64,000 bases of DNA. It comes from Rachicladosporium sp. CCFEE 5018 (Eukaryota; Ascomycota; Dothideomycetes; Cladosporiales; Cladosporiaceae). Positions 29,707-40,732 of this stretch are shown in pieces. The stretch's first letter is position 1; each line of letters begins with the position of its first letter. Under the pieces are notes generated by a model, which saw only the letters and a list, made by a program, of their open reading frames with translations, was not told the DNA's origin and did not search any database. The translations under genes and the position numbers were made by a program. The stretch is from the NCBI GenBank assembly GCA_002077045.2, contig KZ111143.1, forward strand, positions 1,589,219 through 1,653,218. Direction: 5' to 3'.

Positions 29707-32700
29707 ATGACGCCGCCCGCGCGCCCGCCTGGCCCACCCTCAGGCACGACTTCCCAAGATGGCCTGCAACTGCCACCCCGGCCGAGTAAAGACGGCAGAT
29801 CTCCCTCAGCAGCCAGCTTCGTCACAGCGAAGTCATTCGGCCGCACTGCGCCGCCGCCGCCGGGGAGCTTCACGACGGAGCTGAAGAGCACGATCTCACG
29901 TCCTGAGTTGCCGGGACGGTACGAACATGGGAGTAGCTACGCTGGGTACGATGACGGGAACACGGGACTGCAGAGTTCAGAGCAGCGGCAAGCGCATTAT
30001 CGGGATAGGATTGAGAAGGAGACGAAGATCCGGATTGGGACTGAGAATCTGCTCGAAGCGCTGAATGCTAAGAAGGAGAAACATATCCGCGAGCAGCGAC
30101 GGGTCGTGGAGACGGAGCTGAATACTTCGAATCGCAAGATCGCGCAGCTGAAGGGGGAGTTGGAGGCGGAGATCTCGAGGAATAGGCAGCAGCAGCAAGA
30201 TGGCGTTTTGTCACGTAGTCCGAAGGGGAGACTGAGTCAGTTTTTCCGTGCTGCGCCTGTCAGGAGTCCGTCTACGCAGACGCCGTTTCAGCAGGATCAT
30301 GAGGGCGATAGTCCGCTGAATGCTGAGGCGGAGAGCCCGAGTTACATTTTAGCGGAGATCTTGCAAGCGCTTGAGGCGGCGGATCTGGGGAGTGATTACT
30401 ATGTCAATCATGCGAATGAGCTTGTGGAGCTCTTCAAACGGCATCCGACGCTTAAGTACGATCTCGCTTGGTCGATCTTCGGGCTGCGGATGCAGATCTT
30501 GCTGCTGAGCGATAGTCGCGAGGTTGTGGCTGCGGGCTATAGGGTGCTAAGGTATGCTATTACGGATCGGAAGAGTCTGCAGACTATACGTGCGCTGCAG
30601 ACAGATTACCTCGTTGTGCTTTCGCTTGTCAAGGAGAGTAAGGCGAGGGTTGAGCGAGAGCAGGCGTTGAAGTTCGTGCGGGCTTTTCTGGACGTCAAGG
30701 ATGGAACGCGGGAGATCCATCCAGCTGTTGCGAGGATCCTGGTTGCTGTTGCAGAGCACAGCGACGATCAGCTGAGAGGCATCGCGATTCTGACCCTCGC
30801 GGAATTGCTGGTCAAGGACGCGGAGCTGGTCGTTGAGGCGGGCGCTGTGAGTATACTCGCCGAAGCTATGGGCAGTGGAGTCTACTCTGCGCCTGAAACG
30901 CTCTTGGCACCTTTCATGCATCTGATGGATCTGCCTGCACGGAGGAGTATCCTCAAGTCGGGATTCGAGTTCAGTGCGGCGTATGCGAATTTTACGGAGC
31001 CGCATATCACGCAGGGCCAGGAAGACAAGCTCAAAGCGAGCGCGAGGGTCATTGCGGGTATGTTCAAGAGTTGGCCGGGGTTGATGACACTATCGTTGCA
31101 TAACTTTCTGCCCGTAAGGTCGGTTGTGGCATCGTTGTATGTGGACATGGCGTTGGTGAGGAACGCAACGCTGGACTTGATTGCGGACATCCTGCGAATA
31201 CAGTTCCCTTCGTGGGCTGGCTCTTTCATCGGCGGCAGGAGACTGACTACGTATGGTCGAGTCACCAACATGAAAGCTAGCGCGAGCCAGCAGGTCAGGG
31301 AAAGAGCTGAGAATGATCCGCAGAAGCGAGATCTGGTCAGGCACTTCACGGCTGTGGCACTAACTATACTGCTGCAGCAGGGGCTGCTCAAGGCTTTGAT
31401 GCATGCTGAAACAGAGTCGCCGACGGTGCAACTTCGAAAGAAGACCTCGCTACTACTGGCTGAGGTGCTGAAGATGGCGAGCGAGCTTCTGCCACCTTCA
31501 TGGAGCGAGCAACTACAGATTTTGCCTGGACTACTTACGACTGCTCTGACTTCCGACAACGACGGCCGGGTTCAGGCGACTTCTACGGTCTACGAAGTTG
31601 ATCGAGTCAATCGCACGATGTACAGGTTGACTTCAATACAGTCTTCGCAGGTGCAAACCAAAGATGACGGATCAGCTGCCCGCGCGCGAGCAACTTCGAA
31701 GTCTACCGTCGAAGCCGCAATGGACGAAGCACAATTCCGCCAGAAGATGATCGAGACTGGCGTGCTGAACACAGTCAATTATAATAAATGGAACTGGCCT
31801 CTGATTCAGACCCTCATCGAAGGCCCGATGCAGAACCCGCGCCGTCTTGACGAAGCAGCACGAGTCACAAAGTTCGTTCACCGCTTGCTAGGCTTCCTCA
31901 GACCATTCAAGTTCCGCTTCTCAGACGCTCCAAACACGAAAGTCAATCAACGCTACGTCCGTGCCGGTTCTGCTCTAATGCGCACGCTACTGCAGACATC
32001 TGAAGGCGCAAAGTATCTCGCTGACAACAAGCTCGTCCCGCAGATCGCAGAGTGTCTCGCGCAGAAAGATCCAATGAGTGGTATAACATCCACCGCTCCG
32101 CTATTCTCGCCTGAGCGACTTGCTGAGACGCTGGTAGGCGGATACTTCGCTTTTCTCGGCGTGCTGTGTAGTGATAGCAAAGGGCTGCAGATCTTGGAGC
32201 GGTGGCGGATCATCAACATGTTCTATCACATCGTCGAGCTGAAGAATCGAGACGAGCTGATCATGACGCTGCTAACGAACTTGGACTACACGCTTGACAG
32301 TCATCCGAGGATCATCGTGGCGAAGGCGATGATCGCAGGCGGTAAGTCGATGCGCATTGCCGCGAGTAAGATCTTGAGGACTTACGCCATGATGCCCATC
32401 GAGCCCACGATCCTCGGTGGCGGCGCAGCAGAATGGTCCATCAAGCTCCTTGTCGGCCAGCTGTACGATCCCGAGATCGAAGTCTGCGAAGTCGCTATCA
32501 AGATCCTCGAGGAAGCCTGCAATGACACCACATCCCTCGAATACGTCGTCAAATGCCGCCCTGCCTTAGATCATCTAGGCGAGATCGGTGCGCCGCTGCT
32601 ACTCCGCTTCCTGTCAACTTCAGTCGGCTACCACTACCTCGACGGCCTAGACTACATCACAAAAGAAATGGACGACTGGTTCCTCGGCCGCAATGACAGC

Positions 32701-33618
32701 TACGTCACGCTTGTGGAAGCCTCGCTCGCTCGCGCACTGGCGGATATCCCTGAGAAACCTCGCTCTTCTTTGACAGACGCCGTAGAGCCACAGAACTACG
32801 GCTACGTCCCCCCACACTTCTACCGCGAACTCACGCGCACAGTAGAAGGCTGCGAACTCCTACGCAGCAAAAGCCACTTCGAAGAATTCGCCGCCACTAT
32901 CCAAGATTACTGCACCGAATCCTCTGACCCCGAAATCATCCTCAAAGTCAAAGGCTGCCTTTGGGCTGTCGGCAACGTGGGCTCCATGGAGCTCGGCGCG
33001 CCGTTCTTGGAGGAAACGGACGTGACGAGGTGGATTGTGAGGATTGCGGAGACGAGCGAGGTCATGACGTTGAGGGGTACGGCGTTTTTTGTTCTGGGGC
33101 TGATTGGGAGGAGTCTGCATGGGCAGGAGATTTTGGCGCAGGAGGGATGGGATGGGAATTGTAATGCTGGGGGGGAGAGTTTGGGGTATAGTCTGCCGTT
33201 GGAGTTTGACAGGCTTTTTTCGCTGCGGCTCTTCGCTGACCAGTCGGTCGTTCCGCACCCGGCTCGCCGACCACTGGCGCTCGACACGGCTTCTGCGACG
33301 GCCGATCCTATGGACGCCGAGATCTTGGCCTCCATCACGAAGCTGGGGAACACGGTGCTAATAAATAAGGCTGTCGCCGAGCTCAATGCACTGAAGCACA
33401 AGAAGAAGGCGCCCGGGTTCAGCAGTCCGGCGCTGTTCAGAAGGGCGCTTGCGGTGTTGGCGGGTCACCGCTTTGGCGTGCAGCAGTGGCGATTCGTAAT
33501 TGACTTGTTCGAGAAGGGGGTGTTGAGGAAGATTGTGCTTGATGAGGAGGATAGCGGGGATGATGGAGTGGGTAGAGGGGAGGGCGAGGAGGCGGGGAGT
33601 AGTAGTGAGGGTGAGTGA
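29707..33618 (+). CDS. Rictor/Ste20-type TORC2 subunit (version A)
   Basis: Rictor is the defining subunit of TOR complex 2, which controls AGC kinases, actin and membrane homeostasis. It is a single exon of 1303 residues; a stop codon sits immediately before the ATG. After a disordered Pro/Ser-rich start, an HR1-like coiled coil covers roughly residues 95-160 (YRDRIEKETKIRIGTENLLE, REQRRVVETELNTSNRKIAQ). The Rictor N-terminal helical repeats follow (ANELVELFKRHPTLKYDLAW, TDRKSLQTIRALQTDYLVVL). The middle domain includes NYNKWNWPLIQTLIEGPMQN and VTKFVHRLLGFLRPFKFRFS. The C-terminal conserved block contains GLDYITKEMDDWFLGRNDSY. The tail is acidic and serine-rich. It matches the second copy at 44021-47935 almost residue for residue except at the C-terminus. 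Confidence 0.93.
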   Translation: MTPPARPPGPPSGTTSQDGLQLPPRPSKDGRSPSAASFVTAKSFGRTAPPPPGSFTTELKSTISRPELPGRYEHGSSYAGYDDGNTGLQSSEQRQAHYRDRIEKETKIRIGTENLLEALNAKKEKHIREQRRVVETELNTSNRKIAQLKGELEAEISRNRQQQQDGVLSRSPKGRLSQFFRAAPVRSPSTQTPFQQDHEGDSPLNAEAESPSYILAEILQALEAADLGSDYYVNHANELVELFKRHPTLKYDLAWSIFGLRMQILLLSDSREVVAAGYRVLRYAITDRKSLQTIRALQTDYLVVLSLVKESKARVEREQALKFVRAFLDVKDGTREIHPAVARILVAVAEHSDDQLRGIAILTLAELLVKDAELVVEAGAVSILAEAMGSGVYSAPETLLAPFMHLMDLPARRSILKSGFEFSAAYANFTEPHITQGQEDKLKASARVIAGMFKSWPGLMTLSLHNFLPVRSVVASLYVDMALVRNATLDLIADILRIQFPSWAGSFIGGRRLTTYGRVTNMKASASQQVRERAENDPQKRDLVRHFTAVALTILLQQGLLKALMHAETESPTVQLRKKTSLLLAEVLKMASELLPPSWSEQLQILPGLLTTALTSDNDGRVQATSTVYEVDRVNRTMYRLTSIQSSQVQTKDDGSAARARATSKSTVEAAMDEAQFRQKMIETGVLNTVNYNKWNWPLIQTLIEGPMQNPRRLDEAARVTKFVHRLLGFLRPFKFRFSDAPNTKVNQRYVRAGSALMRTLLQTSEGAKYLADNKLVPQIAECLAQKDPMSGITSTAPLFSPERLAETLVGGYFAFLGVLCSDSKGLQILERWRIINMFYHIVELKNRDELIMTLLTNLDYTLDSHPRIIVAKAMIAGGKSMRIAASKILRTYAMMPIEPTILGGGAAEWSIKLLVGQLYDPEIEVCEVAIKILEEACNDTTSLEYVVKCRPALDHLGEIGAPLLLRFLSTSVGYHYLDGLDYITKEMDDWFLGRNDSYVTLVEASLARALADIPEKPRSSLTDAVEPQNYGYVPPHFYRELTRTVEGCELLRSKSHFEEFAATIQDYCTESSDPEIILKVKGCLWAVGNVGSMELGAPFLEETDVTRWIVRIAETSEVMTLRGTAFFVLGLIGRSLHGQEILAQEGWDGNCNAGGESLGYSLPLEFDRLFSLRLFADQSVVPHPARRPLALDTASATADPMDAEILASITKLGNTVLINKAVAELNALKHKKKAPGFSSPALFRRALAVLAGHRFGVQQWRFVIDLFEKGVLRKIVLDEEDSGDDGVGRGEGEEAGSSSEGE

Positions 33619-34184
33619 ACTTATGATCACGGGGCTGAAGATGGGTCTGAGGACTTGGCTCATTGCGAGTTGAGTTCGGGCGTTGGGATGGTGGGCATGA
33701 TAGCATGATTGAGATGACGGTCCCTAGGCGCTCCGGCGGCGACTTTGGTCTTGAAGTCTGTAGCCGTAGTGTATCGCTGGGCAAGGCGCATTTAGGGGCC
33801 GGATCCCATAGATCTTTGACAACAGATCGACAGTGCCAAGCGAGTACGGATCCACTCCAGTGCTTGCATTCACTTCGTTATTCCGTCCACTACTCTGACT
33901 CGAACTCTTGTGCCCTGGTGATGATTTGCGGTCATGGACAGTATTGCCTGTGAGATGTGACTGCCGTTGGGCCCGCGTCGTAGCTGTGAGGTGACGCGAT
34001 CGCGCGGGCTGATTGCCTGGCTGCAGCACAGCCTTGGGCAGTGCGAGCCTAGATGATCACGGTGGCGGTACCATACAGGAGGGGAAAGTGAACTCCTCCA
34101 AACAGAATCCATAACTGCCAAACAGAATCCATAACTTACATTGTTAGACAAGGTCATAGAGCTCTCCTGAGGAGGTCTTAGGCA
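33619..34184. other. Intergenic region before HET gene (version A)
   Basis: About 570 bases that do not align by eye with the matching interval at 47936-48669. The only structure seen is a short direct repeat listed separately. Confidence 0.45.
34098..34136 (+). repeat. 20-base direct repeat, two copies
   Basis: The unit CCAAACAGAATCCATAACTG is present at 34098-34117 and again, minus the last base, at 34118-34136. It lies about 50 bases before the HET start codon. I do not see it in the matching region of version B. Confidence 0.85.
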
Positions 34185-36138
34185 ATGGAAGAGGGTTTGA
34201 GATCATATATGGCAAGTTGTTATCATGGGGTCGACAATGAGGAGATTTCGAGATTGACTGCCGAAGTGAGTCTGCCGGCTCGCTCTTTTACTCGATTGGA
34301 TATCTTGTTGACAACCTCAATAGTTGCTGTCGCTTTCCGAGCGACCATCATTATCTGATACTGTCGCCTACAAGTACGAGCCTCTTGAAGAGGGCCACAT
34401 CCGTCTCATCACTCTTCTACCTGGCAGAGCGCATGATCAGATCCGGCTTAAGCTGCAACACGTCGACTTCGCAAACCCTCCCCCATACTGCGCCTTGTCG
34501 TACGTTTGGGGGACTCCCGAGCCGCGATGTAATGTCTGGATAGGCGACCAGACGTTCGAGATCGGGCCAAACCTTTATGCCGCGCTCAGTCAGATACGCT
34601 CGAAGAATGCCGCACTCATTATCTGGATTGACGCTGTCGCTATCAATCAGTCCGACAATCGCGAGAAGAGCAAACAGATCCCTCAAATGGCGACCTTGTA
34701 CCGTCGTGCTGAGCGTGTCATTGCCTGGCTAGGTGAGACCGAGGAGTCTGCCGCGGTTGCTTTCGCATTTCTGGACTTATGGGCTCGTTGGGACCGACAC
34801 GGTGTTGAGCTGCAGCGTGAGCTGACAGCAGAGCTAAAATTTGTCATTTTCCCCAAATACTCCATAACCGTAATTGGGGAGTGTTTGAGAAGGTTTTGTC
34901 GTCGGCCATTCTTCCGGCGTGCCTGGACCTGGCAGGAGATATGTACGCCTGCCGATCGACCAGCTATCTTCTGTTGTGGCGAAGATGTGATCCTGATCGA
35001 CACTGTGCGAGATGCATTCTATTCTATGCTCGCGACTCTGACTCGGAGTGAGCAAGGTGACTTGTTGGGCGTGGCAGGCGAAGTCATGTGGACAGCAATC
35101 GCGCACCAGCAACAACCTGGGGATACTATATCATTCACATCCACGGTGGCTCATATGGACCGCCGAGAAGCATCCAACGTACTCGATCACATCTACGCTT
35201 ATCGTGGTATGTTCTCTGCACCGGAAGGCTCGTACCCGGACCCCGACTACGACTTGCCAGTGCATGAAGTGTTCACGAGCTACACCCGTGCCTCGATACG
35301 TCTAGAGAAGAGTCTGCATATCATCTCTCGCATCAGACCAGGCGAAGCTTACTGGAACATCCCTAGCTGGGCTGTGAAGCCTCCGCCATTGACATCTCAT
35401 TGGAGTTATGTCGGGAGTGAATTTGAGTCCGCGGTTTGCGCAACAGGAGACAGCCTGGTGGTCGGGCTTCTTGAAAGCGATGACCGCAACAGATGCTTAC
35501 CCCTCAGAGGCACCCCGGTCGACTCCATAGTGCACCATTGTTGTCTTGAGCGTGCTTCGCTTAGAAAAAATCTTCTGGCTCCGGAGGATCATGAACATCC
35601 GTGGACATTCATACTCCAATTTCTGGAAGTATTTCACGATCATCTCACTTGGGGCATCAACCTTATAAGTACCTCCAACACCACTGTCAATGCAATGATA
35701 GAGTGTATAACATACGATGAGTTCTACCTTTCGTGGGCGACCGATCAGTTCTTTGCCGCATACGCGCTGGAGGCGAACAGACGGTACGTAAACTCGCCGT
35801 GGAACAAGACCGAGTTGCTTCACCACACCAACGCACTCCTTGACGATAACATCGAGATACCGGCTCGCGACAGGTTGTCCAGGACTTCCGGGAGCTCTGA
35901 CACTTCCTATGCTTCTATGGCGCACTGGCTCGAGGAAACTATTGCACGTTATTTCATCGAGCATATCGAGAACACACTCATCGGGCGTCAACTAGCTGTG
36001 ACCAGGTCTGGATATATCGCACTGGTGCCAGAAACAGCATGTCTGGGAGATGAGATCTGCTTGTTGTTCGGAGGTCGCACACCTTTCGTGCTTCGCAGAT
36101 TTGACGACGCGGGGGGTTACGCATACCCTTGTTGGTGA
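34185..36138 (+). CDS. HET-domain protein, version A
   Basis: A heterokaryon-incompatibility-domain protein, a family that triggers cell death on fusion of unlike individuals. Exon 1, 34185-34265 (MEEGLRSYMASCYHG), is joined over a 58-base intron to 34324-36138, giving 631 residues. The HET domain spans about residues 65-230: YCALSYVWGTPEPRC, LIIWIDAVAINQSDNREKSK, MATLYRRAERVIAWLG and FFRRAWTWQEIC. REASNVLDHIYAYRGM is the conserved motif downstream of the domain. The last residues (GGYAYPCW) do not match version B. A +1 shift at a run of six G near 36111-36116 would let the frame continue to 36217 with the conserved ending GNIVTEYKLV. So the C-terminus is either frameshifted or mis-called. 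There is no NACHT, NB-ARC or other partner domain. Confidence 0.88.
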
Positions 36139-36217
36139 TGCGTACGTGAGTGGCATCATGTACGGTGAGCTCTACGACAGATCAGGCAACATTGTGACCG
36201 AGTACAAGCTGGTATGA

Positions 36218-37235
36218 GCTTATCCGTGGGCCCGCCTGTGCCCCATTCCGAAGTCTTCGGGCGGCATGGCACGCGCATTGAAGAAGAAGCGGACCAATCG
36301 AGGAGAGTACGGGAGGAATACGACTAACACATGTTACACTGCAGAAATGAATCGCTGTTAGTGATAGCTAGGAGAGTTTCCAGCTAAAACAGCGCTCTCA
36401 CGGACAGCGTGCTTACTAATTCAGTATCACGGCGCCGCATATATCACCGTTCTCTAGCATGGTGAATCGCACAGCGGTTCGCTCATTCTGTCATTCGCGT
36501 GCATGGGCATCGGCTTTGCACTCAGGTATCTAGGAAAGTGCCAGTGATCAGATCGAATTGCTCGGCTTCCATCGCGGCCATTGGGTGTCCTAACTGGATA
36601 CACTCGTGTGTCTCTGCATGGGCCATTGAACGATGATCTTCGTGGATAACGGATTGACAAGTGCTACGCAGCAGACGACAAACAGATAGGTGTCTGTGTA
36701 AGCATGTCTGTGCGACAGTTCGAGCACACATGCAAAGGAGAGAGATATGAAGGGATTAGAACAGCACATCCTGACAGCTCGTTGTTTGCCTTTGCGCGGT
36801 CGTCTCTGTCTTCATGTACATTCATCGGATGTCCTCAGACCGTCCATTCCTAATCATTCCCAGCCTGAAAGCTAGACCCGGCCTAATAGCCAGGCATGTA
36901 CACTCATGCAATGCTTTCTATACCCCGAAGTCCTATTCCGCTGTAAACGCCATCGCTATGCCTATAATGAAAAGAAAGCAATTTCGGCAACAAAAGTGGC
37001 TCACCACTCTAGTAGCTCACCACTGCCACCCGCATTGCGACGAGCTTGTCAGCGAGGAGGTTATGAGATTCTGCCTTCGCCGACCCTCACCCACTGCACC
37101 GCCAGCGCAATGACCAACAAGCCCACAGGACCGAGATAGTGCAGCACGAGTCATAATATGCGACATGCATTACTCTGATACCTAAGATCATAACACGTGT
37201 TAGCCAGCAAATTCCCATGTACTTCATTCATCTCA
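36218..37235. other. Non-coding segment present only in version A
   Basis: About 1 kb between HET and the RING-LON gene. It has no counterpart in version B. Short ORFs have no recognised domains. Confidence 0.45.
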
Positions 37236-39218
37236 TCACGTCCCCGCCGAAGAAGTCGGTGTGAACTCGACTTCCTCGGCATCCGTCTCGTCTTCAGTCT
37301 CGCCCTCGCCCTCGCCCTCGCCCTCAGCCTCTGCCTCTGCCTCTGCCTCATCCTCACTCTCGCCTTCGGTGGCAACTGACTCGTCGCGCTCTTCGGAATC
37401 AGAGCCTTCTGGTATGGAGTGCCCGACCCTTTAAGACACGAGACAAGCCAGTCAGTGAGAGTTTGCGAGGTGAGATTGGAGACTGAGATGGAAGGTAGTG
37501 CGGAGGGCGGCGTTGCAAGCTGATTCAGACGAGGAAAAGGTGGGTAGACTAGGAAATGTAAGGACTTACCATCGCTGACTTTCTATCCGTCGTATCCAAC
37601 CCGCGATGATCTTCAATCTGGCCCGCACAGTCCGAGTGGGTAGTAGCTTGTACTTCTCCTCGTCGCTTATAGGCAGCACACTTGCGAACCAGAACGGAAA
37701 CAGTGCCGGGTCCGTTGGTGGCTGGCCGTGTATGTCGAGTACTCGTTGTTGTAGCCAGTTTGCGCTTCGGCCACGCATGCGCTCGATGAACGATCGTCCG
37801 AGATCGAGTAACGCTTGTGTGGACATCCGGTCGAGCTGACCTACGACGTCCCAATCCGGTACTGGAGGACCAGATGTCTCCGAAGCTTCCAGACGCTCTT
37901 CCTCGGTGGTAGGTACGTCGTCCAGACGCTCGACGTTACCGACAGCATACCCATCATGGATGCCATGCGCCCTTACTCGAAACCGATACGCGCCTCTAGA
38001 CTCGATCAAACTTGTGCCGTCGGCGAGCAGTTGGTGGTTGTCGATATGCAGCATGGTCCCGTATTGGTAGAAGTGCACTGAGCCTAATTCGCCCTGAGGC
38101 TCACCATACCGGTTGTACATCAGCATGCCAAACTCGCGATTGCTTTCCAGAGATCGACGAAGCATGAGCCTGTACCGAGGTTCGAATATCCGGAGGAAGA
38201 CGGGCATGTTTGGGAAGCCTAGACTGCAGACGAAGAGAGGTGTGTTGAGTTCGCCTGGTCCACCAGCTTCCTCTTCGCGAGCTGCTGCAAATCGTGACGC
38301 TACAGCGTCCGGGCACAGGGCGTTAAGAAGGTCCACAAGCGTCTTGTTACTGGGCTGACCTATCAGTGAAGGTGGCAATCCGAGGCCACGGCGACAGACA
38401 GGACAATGCAGGGAGTGGTCCAATGTCCGAGTAAGGCATTTCCGACATAACGTGTGGCCGCAGAATGTCGTGACGGGGTCGAGCATCAGGCCGTAGCAGA
38501 CTTGGCATTCGACTTGACTTTGTGTCGCTTCGAGCACTTCGTGTAGTATCGACACATCAAGTGCCTTCTGTGCGTCGCCCGACACCTCATACCTGACTTC
38601 GCTTGCCCGATACAGATCTCCCTTCGCTGCTAGCGCGTATGTGGCAACGAGACGCCCGCCAGGCAGCGTTTGCGAGCTCGCTTTTTCCGCTACCGGTTCG
38701 CCACTGACACATTCGTCCCACCTCACCTGCTCTTGTACCAATGTTGTCGTGTCTCCGGCCACAGACATCTGCTTTGCCACGATCTCTGCTATAGCGTCCA
38801 TTGTCTTCGTCATTACGACGTCGATGCTGCAGTCCGCGCTGGGATGCTCCTTCCCACACTCCGCGAACGGACATGTTATCGCCGTTCGCCTCCCGGGCAC
38901 ATCAGGATACGAGACATGCGTTCTGTCATGTACTCCAGGCAGACATTGCCGACACAGCGTGTTGCCGCACGGCAATGTGACTGGTGTCCGGAATGGCCGC
39001 GAGCAGAGCGGACATTGTATCAGGCGTATGAGCGGTCGAGCATCCTCATGCGCTGCCAAAGCCACAGGTATGCTGGTCTCCACGCCATTTTCTGCGCGGC
39101 TGCTCATCAAGCCTTCGTCTTCGGCGGGAAGAGCCTGATGGGCAGTTTGAGCGGCCTTGGCCGCGGCGGCGGCTGCTTCAAGTTGGCGTTCCGCGGCGAA
39201 GGCGTAGAGAACACTCAT
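37236..39218 (-). CDS. Double-RING LON-domain protein (LONRF-like)
   Basis: A probable E3 ubiquitin ligase of the LON peptidase N-terminal domain and RING finger family. Exons 39218-37570 and 37428-37236 flank a 141-base intron; TG|G restores Trp, and the product is 613 residues. The start is MSVLYAFAAERQLEAA; upstream there is only a TTG. RING 1 lies near residues 67-125 (CPLCSRPFRTPVTLPCGNTL, CRQCLPGV). RING 2 lies near 225-270 (CQVCYGLMLDPVTTFCGHTL, CRKCL, CPVCRRGLGLPP). The LON substrate-binding domain starts at TPLFVCSLGFPNMPVFLRIF and EPRYRLMLRRSLESNREFGM. Exon 2 adds a strongly acidic tail built on hexanucleotide repeats. It is the immediate neighbour of the HET gene, convergent with it. 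Version B keeps only the first RING. Confidence 0.9.
37299..37346 (-). repeat. Hexanucleotide microsatellite in LONRF exon 2
   Basis: Eight tandem hexamers of the CTCGCC/CTCTGC type (plus strand) encode alternating Glu-Gly and Glu-Ala in the acidic tail. The repeat number is likely to vary between strains. Confidence 0.85.
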
Positions 39219-40415
39219 GTGCCCTCTTGTGTTGCTTGTTGTATACTTCCAGAGTCCATGGGAATCTGGTTCGCGATGTTGGTAACGATCTGGCAATGAG
39301 ATCAGGTAATGGGTTTCCAGCGGTGTATATGGCCAAGCTTGCTATACCTCGTGTATATGGTATAGTCTTTGTGGTTTACTGCTAAGTCCGATGTGTTGAA
39401 TGTGTTCGTCGTACTGGTCACTTGTATGACGACGTCACTGTATCAAAATCGCGGGACCGAGACTCTGAGCGCCTCGAAGTGACGGCTGCGCCACAGCAGA
39501 TTCCGCTTTGCCGAGAGGTAAGTTTAGATGTCGATTTTCTTGACTAGGTACACAGCGACGATCGTGCAGGAACTCGAGAAAAGTGAGATGAGACCAGATA
39601 GTAAGAGATGACACGAGACACAGCAGTAGTGACGAACGAGACTTGCACACCCACGGGCTCGGCCGCCTCTCACACGTACCGGACGATCACCATCGGAACC
39701 AAGCCTTGCACCAGAGTCCTGATCGCGTGAGGGCTAGGGCTCAAACCAGTTCGATTGTGTCCTCATTCTGGTTGGTTCGTAGTAGCGCAAAGGGCGAAAC
39801 ACGGCGAATCTGTGCGGCGGAGGGAGATCGGACAAGGACGCGATTTGAGAGTGCCGTGAAGTGGGCTGGAGATCGCGTGAAAGGCTGAGGCTCGATCGTT
39901 CTTGGCACCGGGCTTCCGGGTGCATTAAGCTTCATTCAATAATATTGTTGCACGTGATGGAAGCACAAGCATACGACGATGGGCCTGCACCGGGATACTA
40001 GCAGTGCGAGATCCACATATCGACATGAGGGGAGGCATTGATTTTCACTACGCGCGGAGAATGTGCCACCACTCGTACGTTCGTAAGAGCGATACTGCTG
40101 GGCTGACAACCCCATGACCTTATCAGTTTTCTTATCGTACACGACTTTGTCTACCAGTGGCTCTACAAGGCATGACTCCCGAATCGCGGCTGCGAGATGG
40201 GCAAATTGACGCGAACAAGGTCTGACAGACATCAAAGACTCTCGCCCATCGGGTGAACCCCTCCCGTCCCCGGGATAAAATTATTATCTTTCAACACACG
40301 ATGGGCGCAGAACGACAGCAAATCGTGTTAAGTCCGCGCGCTAAGCGAGGGAATGTCGTGGGGAGGTTTGCGCTGCTACAGCAAAGGCTGATCGTATGAA
40401 TTGGCCAGGTCGACC
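39219..40415. other. Intergenic region shared by both versions
   Basis: About 1.2 kb that aligns at high identity with 51284-52466. ORFs at 39643-39888 (plus, 81 codons) and 39936-40235 (minus, 99 codons) are open in both versions, and the second differs by an in-frame 9-base indel. I recognise neither product, so they are not called as genes. Confidence 0.45.
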
Positions 40416-40721
40416 ATGCACTTCTGCATGGAGAGCAGCTGTCGGTCAGTATTTTGCCTCAAATTCCTGCTATGCATCCCAGCAGCCTCGCAAGAGGCTG
40501 TATACAGTAGTCAGCATGCTAGCGATACGGCGAATCCATCCCGGCCTGAGACGGCAAGCGAGGGCCTCGACTCTAGCTCTCAAGGCGTTATTACATTGGA
40601 GGGTATCAGGACCTGTCCCGAAGCCAGCGGCCCACACCAACCATACAGATCACAGCGGCACTGTTCCACCGGCGGGCAACTGACATGTGGTCAGCATAGA
40701 GCACCAAGCAGTCGTGCATAG
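40416..40721 (+). CDS. Small secreted-type protein candidate (version A)
   Basis: A 101-codon ORF beginning MHFCMESSCRSVFCLKFLLC IPAASQ, which looks like a signal peptide cut after AASQ. The mature part (EAVYSSQHASDTANPSRPET onwards) is Ser/Pro-rich with three cysteines. No family is recognised. Version B at 52467-52772 differs by only two bases, one silent and one Ile to Met. That is lower than the surrounding sequence and is the main reason to call it. It could still be a chance ORF. Confidence 0.35.
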   Translation: MHFCMESSCRSVFCLKFLLCIPAASQEAVYSSQHASDTANPSRPETASEGLDSSSQGVITLEGIRTCPEASGPHQPYRSQRHCSTGGQLTCGQHRAPSSRA

Positions 40722-40732
40722 CGTGGCTTGAT

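Noticed and set aside
37551..37570. RING-LON protein ending at the TAA after QRW
   Set aside because: The TAA overlaps a GTAAGT donor. Splicing 141 bases continues the frame into a coherent acidic exon, so the early stop is treated as intronic.
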